NCBI GenBank assembly: GCA_000231825.2
Contig: JH720331.1
Span: 465,441 to 529,440 of the forward strand
Length of the DNA stretch: 64,000 bases
Source: Tetrahymena elliotti 4EA
Taxonomy: Eukaryota; Ciliophora; Oligohymenophorea; Hymenostomatida; Tetrahymenidae
Reading direction: 5' to 3'
In this document: positions 54,115 to 64,000 of the stretch, piece after piece
Numbering within the stretch: the stretch's first letter is position 1
How the letters are laid out: the number at the start of each line of letters is the position of its first letter
Notes under the pieces: generated by a model
What the model saw: only the letters and a program-made list of their open reading frames with translations
What the model was told of the DNA's origin: nothing
Database searches by the model: none
Translations under genes and position numbers: made by a program

Positions 54115-55530
54115 AAAAAAGAATATAAAGAATAAAATATATTATTTCTAAAATATTAATTCTAACCTCAATTGAATTAGAAATTAAGCAATCAAGCAAA
54201 TTTTTTAATTTATTTAAAACTTAATAATAAAAATAGTGGGTTTTTACCAAAAACATAAAAATTTCAATTAATTAATAAAATATTACTCACTTATACCCAT
54301 ATATTTAAATTATAATATATTTTTATAAATAAAATCAATATTGTTTTCAATTATAAAATAATTAAGTTCAATTTATTTTATTTACTTTTCAAATTGAACT
54401 AAATATTTAATATTATATAATACTTAGAAGTTATGTAATTTACTAAATTTAATTTAATTCAATCAATTAAATTCAAATATAAATGAAGAAAATTTATTAA
54501 ATTTAGGTGTATATTCTCTTTTGATTACATTAATTATTTTTTAAATACAGTTTTTATCTTCAAATTTAGAATCTAGAGAAAAAAATTTGGAGTTGATCAA
54601 TAATATTTAATAACATTTCATAGGAATTCGGAATAGTTAATCAAGTAGTAGTCTAGAAAAATGAAAATTTTAATTTTTATCCATTAGTTTTTTTCATCAA
54701 ATAAAATTGAAAAAATTTAATTTTAAATAGGATATCTCAAAAAAATTTGAAATATTATTTAAAAGAATTGGTAGGTTATGAATTTATATTTACTTTTTAA
54801 ATTTTATTAATCCTTTTTTTTTCTTATTTAGTTATATTATTTAAAGAAGTGGCATATTTAAAATAATTTATTACTGTTATTATTGAATAAATAATCATTG
54901 AGTTTGTAATTAAGGGGTATAGTAGAGTAAACTCATTAAGAAATAATATTAATTTGATCTAAACAATTTAATTATTTTACATTTATTTCATTCATATCTA
55001 AAATGAATTTGTGGGAAATGAATCAAAGAGGATTTAATATTGTTAAGGGATGGCTAAGGTTTTTATTTTTTTTCAAGAAGGATTCTAGATTGATAAAAAA
55101 GGATTATGCTTCAAAAAAGTAATAAACTAATCTACTCAAACTGTATTTTTAGTTTTGTGTGGTTTAGCTTAAGGCTTTGTTTTTATGTTAGGTGTTGCAT
55201 ATTTCTTAAAGGGAAATAAGTAAAATTTAATACACTGATTTTTAATAAAGATAATAAATATTGAATAAATGTTAAGTAAACATCTTACATATTACATAGT
55301 TTATTTAATTTATTAAAATTTTGAAAATATCAAGCCTTTAACAAATCTTTTCATTTTTCAGATTAAAAAAAAAAATGTGTATTAAAAATTTTAGTTAATT
55401 TTCCAAAAATATTTTATTTTTATTGAAATAAATTTAAATCTTTCAAATAAATCAAATAAATGGTTTAATAAAATTTTTAACAGAAAAATATAAAAGTTAA
55501 AATAAAATTTTTTAAGTACAAACAAACAAC
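54115..55530. other. AT-rich spacer between convergent genes, with one possible small gene
   Basis: 3' ends of the helicase gene (plus) and the Cys-repeat surface gene (minus) face each other here. Apart from the possible small gene at 55050-55238 nothing was recognised. Confidence 0.5.
55050..55238 (+). CDS. Possible small membrane protein (62 aa)
   Basis: ATG at 55050-55052 to TGA at 55236-55238. The peptide begins MAKVFIFFQEGFQIDKKG and has a central hydrophobic span (TVFLVLCGLAQGFVFMLGVA) followed by YFLKGNKQ. The DNA is noticeably GC-richer than the surrounding spacer, which is why it is listed. Length alone is not significant, since open frames of this size arise by chance with one stop codon. 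It could also be the last exon of a gene whose earlier exons I cannot see. Confidence 0.3.
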
Positions 55531-57423
55531 TCAAATAAAACTTAAAAGTAAAACATATAATATACAAGAAAATGATATGAAAACAGAGCTTTGAGTTGCA
55601 ATACTTGTTTCAGCAGAATATGGAGATTAGCATCCTTTTGCTGTAGAATCTGCATAAATGATATTTGCTTAAATAAAGCAAGCACTGCATTTAGTATCAG
55701 TCCATGTATTTGTACCTGAATAGCAGTCAAAACATTTTTAGGAGGTAGAATCATATTAGAAAGCTACACATCCTGCTACTGAAGAGTTCTTGCATGTTAA
55801 TGATGAAACTTCAGAACAGTCTACACATTTGCTTGTACCATCATATCTATAGTTAACACAACCAGATATCGATTGATTAATACAACCACCAGATTAAGAG
55901 ATAGAACAATCATAACAGGTACTAGTTCCATCATAACCAAAGGTAGAACATCCACTCTTAGATGAATTTGTGCAAGCTCCTCCTGAAGCAGCTGAGCAAT
56001 CATAGCATAAATTAGAAACAGAATCATAGCGATAGTTCACACAACCTTTAAGAGATGAGTTTTAGCACCCACCTTTACCATCAGGTACAGAACAGTCAAC
56101 ACAAGTATTATAACCATCAAATTTAAATGTAGAACATAAAGGATCTGACCCACTTAAACATGAACCATTCTATACATTAGAGCAATTTATACATTTTGAT
56201 GAAGTAGGGCTGAATTTATATCCAGGGCAAACGGTAGAACTGTTTATACATGATCCATTAGAAGCTGCACTACAATCAAGACATTTTGAAGAAGTTTAAT
56301 CATATTTGTAATGGTAACATCCAACAACTGATTAATAGACACATTGAGAATTCTTAGCTGATGCACAATTCACACATTATTTGTATACACTTGAGTAAAC
56401 AAAATCTTTACATCCTGTAGAAGCACTTAAGTTTATGCAATTTGAATTTACATCAGTTATAGAACAATCAATGCATTTCTAACCTGCAGTTGCTAGTGAA
56501 AAATTGGAACATTGAGGAATATTACTATTAAGACAACCATTGCTATTACCATTAATCACCGAGCAATCTAGACATTGATCAGTTCCATTAAATCTATAAT
56601 TAGCACAACCTGAAACTGTTGAATAATAGCAAGATACATTGCTTGAACTTGTACAGTCAACACATGTAGAAAGATTTGCAGCATAACTAAAATCTTTACA
56701 TCCAGATTAAGAACTATTTTTACAAGCAGCGCCATTTACAGCACTACAATCATAGCACGAATTGCCTGTTATTCTATAAGTAGAGCAACGCCATAAGTTA
56801 GAATTAGCGCAAGCTCCATTAGAAACATAGGCACAGCTCACGCATTGATCATTACCACTCCTTGTAAAATCTGCTCCATTACTTATTTTACAATCAACAC
56901 AATTATTTTAACCTTATTAAGTATTTGGAGCATAATCAGCACAAACATTATCTGAATTGCATGAACTGCCAGACTTAACTGAACAATTAACACAAGAAGT
57001 CTTACTATAAGATAAAATATAACCAGAACAAACTAAATCACTATTACAAGCTCCATTTACAAGATTAGAGCAATTTATACAGGCTGTTTAACTATTATTT
57101 ACAACATAACCACTGCATGTACTATCATCTGTAGGACAAGATTTATTTTATCCTTATTATACAATAGTGCAATCAACTATACATTGACTTCCACTTACCT
57201 TAAAATTAGCACAAACTGAATCTATTGTAGATCCACATTAACCATTTTTTTATGAGTAGCAATTAACGCATGCAGTAGAAGCTGAATTTGCAATATAATT
57301 TGCACAAGATGGATCAGATGAACATGTAGAATCTTGGTTAATTACAGTGCAATCTATTTGGCATCTTATTTAAGAAATAAATCTGATAAAGATGAATGCA
57401 ATCCCTAATAAAATTCTACTCAT
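55531..57423 (-). CDS. Cys-repeat GPI-anchored surface protein, immobilization-antigen-like (630 aa)
   Basis: ATG at 57421-57423 to TGA at 55531-55533, exactly 631 codons, no intron. A hydrophobic N-terminal signal (about 1-20) is followed by tandem units of about 30-35 residues of the type CxxYxYDxxxxxCxDCSxxxGxxCxNSS. CxxC pairs (CVNC, CVDC, CYDC, CLDC, CIDC) occur at least 15 times, and units near the C-terminus are more alike (GCVNYRYDGTSKCVDCS against GCVNYRYDSVSNLCYDCS). A hydrophobic tail (VFISFSCILYVLLLSFI) after a small polar region fits a GPI signal. This is the layout of Tetrahymena and Ichthyophthirius immobilization antigens, abundant cysteine-rich proteins on the cell and cilia surface whose expression can switch with conditions. 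Whether this locus is a classical serotype gene or a related surface protein cannot be told. Confidence 0.88.
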
Positions 57424-58356
57424 TTTTAGTATTTTAAACTTTTTAGCTATTTAGTATAATTCTTTAAAATTCAATTTCTGCAAATTTTTTAATGTTATTA
57501 TTTACCTTTTTTGTATACTAATAAATGCACACTTTTTTTTCTAACAACTAAGACCAACTTAAACAGAATGAATGTCTTAAATTAAGGGTTATTATAATTT
57601 AAATTAAAATATCATATGTTGCTTACAAAAAAACAAGGAAATAATGCGTTACGATTAAAATCTAAATAAAAATTCTAATGATTAATAATCATAGTTTTTA
57701 ATCAATTGTCTAGAAAGCTTTCAACGAATTAAATGTTCTTAAACAAATTATTTGTTATTTTCATTCAAAAAAAGTTTAATTTTTTAGATTAAATTCGAAT
57801 TAGAGTTAGCAGGTATGTTATTATGAGTTATAAACTGAAAACTTATTTGACAATTTTTAACTTAATTTAGATAACATATCAATCAAAACGATAAAGTAAA
57901 GTTAAAATCGTTATTATTGTTTCCTACTTGAGAGGATTATTCCAAAATAAAATTTAGTATTATAATGCTGATTAATTTTTATAGGTTTTATAAAATATTT
58001 GAATTATTTCTAGTGTTAAAATGCGAAGTTGATCACCTATATAAAAATTTTAAATACAATTAATACTTTTTTATTATCATTCTATAATTTTACAAATATT
58101 ATTTTTAGCTCATATGGATTGATTTAATTATTTTAGATTTCCTTTTATACTAGCATCATGGAATTCCATATTATAAATTTATTAATAGTGTGTATGTATT
58201 GTTTAGTAAATACAAAAATATAATTTGGAATCAAGTATTTGATATTTTTTTACAGATATTTAATTATTGTTTTTTTATCAAAAATATTAAATACCATTCA
58301 ATTTTTTGCATCTTATACATAATACAGCTTTAGGTGAGCTTATTATTTATAAGCAG
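57424..58356. promoter_or_regulatory. Shared upstream region of two divergent genes
   Basis: 933 bp between the starts of the Cys-repeat surface gene (minus) and the gene at 58357 (plus). AT-rich; both promoters are expected here. No individual element could be assigned. Confidence 0.4.
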
Positions 58357-60663
58357 ATGAAAAATATACATGAAAATAGAACAAAATCAAAAGACTTACA
58401 GAATAAAACAGTAACTATCAACTTAAATGTTTAGATAGAAAATATAGATAAATTATAAATAGATGAAGAATAAACTGAGGGTTAAGTACCTCTAGATATG
58501 AATTTATATAAAAAAAGTAGTGACAAACATTCATTTTTAAAGAAGGTTTTTATATCTGGAGTAAGGCATGCATAATTTGATGGCGAAGTGAGTGATATTT
58601 CATTAAAAATTTTATATGAAATCTTAAGAGTTATGGGATTGGAAGCTAATGAATTTTAACTATTAGAAGGATATAAGTATGGGTGCTTTTAATCATAATA
58701 TGGGGAAGGTTTAGAAAAATTTACAAAAACTGGGAGTATAATTAGGAAGTAATCAAGAGAATAATTAGATGTCAAACAATTGAAAGAGAAATTTGACATA
58801 GATGAATATATGATATGGTTAGTAAAAAATTTGCATCGCTTGAAATATGATACGACATTACATTTTCACTATATGAGAAATGTAAGAAGGGGTATCTATT
58901 AAATCGAAAAAGAAGATATTAAACTACCTGCTTTTCACTTAACAGATAATGAATAGTTGGAGTTGCTTTCTAAATATAAAACACCTAAATACATCAAGCA
59001 AAGAGGAGATTCTGCATCAATAACTGATAATACAGATACTTAGAGAAGTTTTTAATACTTTTAGACAAAGAACAAAAAATACATTATAAATTTAGAAAAT
59101 AAAAAAAAGGAATTTATAGAGAGATAAAGAGATTACTCAGAAAGGCAGCGTAAATTAGCCAAGGATTTTTACAACTATCACAATAATAAATATTCACCTA
59201 AAAAGTATCCTTAAGCTACTTACAAAATGAATACTTAGGGGGAATATCAAATTGATTCTACTGAGGACTCTTTTCCTTAATATACTAATAATAAAAGATG
59301 TCATTCTTCTATGAATGAATCTGAATACAATTAAAATGAGCCATCTATTTTAGTAAACAATAAAATCCCTTAAAAAATAAATTAATATTCTAAGTAGTTA
59401 AATATGTCTTCAAACCCTGAAAATTTAACTATACTCCCGAATTAGTTAAAACAAGTAAAAAATCAATCAAAAAATTGTAAAGTCAGTGAGGGGGAAGATT
59501 CTTAAATAACTGCTACTAAGAATAAGTTCCCTAGTTTAAATATATCTCCTTGTTTCTCACCAACAAAGACTTAAAATGCAAGATACTTTATCTCTACGAG
59601 AAATAATGAAAAACAAAACTCTTTACTTATCCCAAAAGAAAATTAAAAGCTTAAATTTCAAACTATTCCTGAAAATGCTCGTCGAATAAATACAATATAA
59701 GATTATACTGATGTCAATATAAAAAATTATTCTCCAGCTTAAAAAACTTAAACTACCCCAAACTCCCCAGCTAATTCGTCTATTTAAAAACAAAAGGAAA
59801 TATCTAATAGAAGATTAGCATAAGCAAAAAAGGATACTGACAAAAGAATGAATTTAATTTTAAAAAACTTAAAAGAAATGATAGAACTAAGGCAAGAGAA
59901 TGCAGTAATTCCATATGATCTCAGATCTTAAAGTGAAATTTCTGAACATGAAGATAATAAAGAATTATCAAAGATAGATATAATACCCTACTAAGCCGAA
60001 TTATATGATCTAAATAAAGACCTTACTAAGTTAAAAGGAGATACATAAGTAGACATAGCAAGCTTAATAAGCAGAGTAAAATAAAATAATTAAATTAGAG
60101 CTGATATATTTGCAAACATGTAAGACATAGCAGAAAAAAGAATGAAAAATAATTTAATAATTGGTAAATATTGTTAAAATAAAATCTTATTTAAACAAAT
60201 TATAAAAAAGGTAAATAAGGTGCCATCAAGGCAAAGAGAAGACTTAGTGAGTGCAGCCATAAGTAAAAGAAGTAAGAAATAAAAGAACTAAAATATTAAG
60301 CTTTACATGATAAAGACCAAACGAGGTAATATAGGATTGAGCATTTCTTAAGTAGAACAAGTAATCCTACAAGTAAATCGCCTTCCTAGCTTAAATCACT
60401 TTAAAATAGCCCACATTGTAGCCCAAGATTTAAATAAAAAATTGGAAATTTATTGTGTTAAAATCTTTTTTGAAAAATAATTGTTGATAAGATTTTATTC
60501 ATTAATTAAATAAAAAAATTTGTTATAATTTTTAGTTGAAATAAAATGTTTCAAGAAAAAATGGGAAAAAATTAAATAAAAATTTTTTGTGGATTTTAAA
60601 TAAGTACTTGTTGCTGTTTAAAATAATTATTTAAAAATTAAATATTTGTAAAAATTAAATTGA
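58357..60663 (+). CDS. Unrecognised 768-aa protein
   Basis: ATG at 58357-58359 to TGA at 60661-60663, exactly 769 codons. The N-terminal ~200 residues look globular (for example FISGVRHAQFDGEVSDISLK, LRVMGLEANEF, HFHYMRNVRRGIYQ). The middle (about 230-490) is a low-complexity Asn/Gln/Ser region. From about 490 the protein is again charged and helical (DTDKRMNLILKNLKEMIELR), ending with a basic region RSKKQKNQNIKLYMIKTKRG and a conserved-looking segment LNHFKIAHIVAQDLNKKLEI. No signal peptide or membrane span. The last ~60 codons are AT-rich, so the true 3' end could be altered by an unseen intron. No family assigned. Confidence 0.75.
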
Positions 60664-61362
60664 TCGGTCAATTGTGATTTAATGATTGTAATCTAATAGT
60701 GTTAATAAATTTATTGAATCTTCAATATTAATTTCACATGTCTAATCAAGTAGAATCTGTTATCGTCTACACATCCAAAGTGATTCTATTTTTAATAAAT
60801 TTCAGTTCTATACTTACTTTCCTTATTTAATTTCAAATAAAATATAAATTTTGTTTCTCATCAAAATATCAATATAGCATAATATTTCCATCATATAACA
60901 TATAAATTTTCACCTGTTATATTATTTTCCTATTTCTTTAGAATAAATCTGCAAGAGAAAACTTTTTTTGTAAACCATGTAGATTTACTTTGGAAACCTA
61001 TTAAAAGGTGTAAAATATTCTTAAAGAGAATATTATATGTATTATTTGAATTCTAATAGGTAAAATAAACTAAAAATCTCAATTCAAATGAGTAAATAAA
61101 TGTTTAAATAGACGATAAGTTACTGAGTAGAGTATCAATTGCTTGTTTTCATCCTTAAAATAATACTAAAAAATCTTTTTTCTTACGTAAATCCTATAGC
61201 TACGATTAGTATGGATTATTACAAGAAAAGTGAGGTATTCTTACGTCACAAAAAATATCTTTAAACGACGTTTTCTCCTTTAAATTAAATCGTATTTATT
61301 ACAAGATAAGAAAAATAAATAATAAATAAAAAAAATAAATAAATACCTTAAAATCTTAAAAA
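60664..61362. promoter_or_regulatory. Upstream region of the malate dehydrogenase gene
   Basis: 699 bp of AT-rich DNA between the preceding gene and the malate dehydrogenase start. The bases just before the ATG are A-rich (TCTTAAAAAATG), as is usual for ciliate start codons. No defined element. Confidence 0.4.
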
Positions 61363-63117
<1,755 letters not shown>

Positions 63118-63836
63118 AAAAAGAAATTCATTTAGTTATAAATTCCTAAAATAAAAACTTTTGATAAATTGTATATCAACTCTATTTTTGTAAGATATAT
63201 GTTTTTTTCAAAAGATTAGGATAATTCTACTTCTTCTCTACACTCTTATTAAAATAAATCTTTATTCAATTAATTTAAAATATTTTAAAAAATCTTACTT
63301 CAAAGTTAAAAATGATTTTTAGATCATAAACTTTATTTTAAAATAAATAAAATTACTATTTTTAAAGTCTCAAGTATTGAAATTTCATGTATTATTGAAA
63401 TTTGAAAAGGCAGGTGATGTGAGAGAAAGATTTAATTTCAAGTAGAAATAAAATTTGTAAATTAAAATTTTTTTTAAATTAAAAATACTGAAACAATTTA
63501 TTTACTTTTTAAAATAAAATTGGAATAAAATTTTTTTTTGTAAATTGAAATACTATTTTAAAAAATTATTTCTGAATACTTAGATTTATTTAACATCATT
63601 TTTTTTCAGTAAATATGTTAACTAGAAATAAATTAATGGGTTTGCTATCAGAAAAGGAAACAGGTATTATAATTTTTAATTCTTTGAGAAAGTAGAAAAC
63701 GAATTAATTATTATTGATATTAGTACTTTTTGTAGATTGTTTGAAATAGAAGTAATTTATAAGATTTATTTTCTTTAAATAAAACATATAAATTATATAA
63801 AATAAAGCATTAAATATTAGAAAGCAATTATTCAGT
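63118..63836. other. AT-rich spacer upstream of the right-edge gene
   Basis: 719 bp with the 3' end of malate dehydrogenase and the presumed promoter of the next gene. An in-frame upstream ATG (63615-63617) is connected to the right-edge gene without a TGA, but the DNA between is AT-rich and does not look coding. Confidence 0.5.
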
Positions 63837-64000
63837 ATGATCAGAAAAGCAATAAACCGCATAGCTTCTTAACTTAGTTATAGCAATTCTTACTTCTTTG
63901 GCAAAAGGAAAGAAGGCTTTTAAATCATAGATTATCATGAGCTGGCTTCTTCTGAAAGTGGAGAACTATTTACTAAATTTTAAAGAGGTTTTGGAAAAGA
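63837..64000 (+). CDS. N-terminal fragment of a probable mitochondrial protein, running off the right edge
   Basis: ATG at 63837-63839, open for 54 codons to the window end. The first 20 residues, MIRKAINRIASQLSYSNSYF, are rich in Arg, Lys, Ser and hydrophobic residues without acids, as in mitochondrial presequences. FFGKRKEGFQIIDYHELAS and an acidic/Gly segment follow. Coding composition starts exactly at this ATG, so it was preferred over the in-frame ATG at 63615. The mature protein is not recognisable from this fragment. Confidence 0.65.

Noticed and set aside
63615..63836. Upstream in-frame extension of the right-edge gene
   Set aside because: Open only because TGA is absent. Composition is spacer-like and the peptide is low-complexity; a mitochondrial leader starts at the later ATG.

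Overview
The window is nuclear DNA of an oligohymenophorean ciliate, most likely a Tetrahymena species. Three things point there. The DNA is extremely AT-rich. Every long coding frame carries in-frame TAA and TAG codons where conserved proteins have glutamine, and ends only at TGA. Introns are short and AT-rich with GT...AG ends. With the standard code almost every gene breaks into fragments, so all genes here were read with TAA and TAG as Gln and TGA as the only stop. No telomere repeat, rRNA or tRNA gene was recognised.

Left part (1-14000): the start of a minus-strand gene at the edge; a minus-strand protein with two cyclic-nucleotide-binding-like (CNB) domains (2391-5825); a three-copy AT-rich tandem repeat (about 6540-7075); then a local duplication of a secreted, cysteine-bearing, probably GPI-anchored protein family. 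Two copies are intact (7255-8376 and 12835-13968) and a decayed, frameshifted copy lies between them (about 10500-11554). Part of the upstream DNA was duplicated with the genes.

Middle part (14000-38000): two large gene-poor AT-rich stretches (13969-21979 and 22907-28331) flank a RING-CH (MARCH-like) membrane protein (21980-22906). They are followed by a giant surface protein of 2859 residues (28332-36969): signal peptide, long extracellular repeat region, cysteine-rich module, multi-pass membrane domain and Gln/Asn/Ser-rich cytosolic tail.

Right part (38000-64000): this part is denser. On the minus strand lie a second two-CNB protein paralogous to the one at the left end (38139-42138, two introns) and a low-complexity protein (42757-45285). 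On the plus strand follow a single-pass membrane protein with acidic coiled coil (46019-47710), a TMEM151-family membrane protein (48007-49311) and an XPD-type iron-sulfur DNA helicase closest to DDX11/Chl1 (50359-54114). Next come a possible 62-residue membrane peptide (55050-55238), a Cys-repeat GPI-anchored surface protein resembling ciliate immobilization antigens (55531-57423, minus), an unrecognised 768-residue protein (58357-60663), malate dehydrogenase in four exons (61363-63117) and the 5' end of a gene with a mitochondrial-type leader (63837-64000).

Functionally this is a mixed eukaryotic neighbourhood, not an operon. The main theme is the cell surface: four intact secreted or surface proteins plus one pseudogene, with ubiquitin, second-messenger-like, DNA-repair and metabolic genes among them. 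In most of the coding frames the distance from chosen start to TGA (allowing for proposed introns) is a multiple of three, which supports the gene models. The least characterised element is the duplicated GPI-anchored family, which I do not recognise as any named family.
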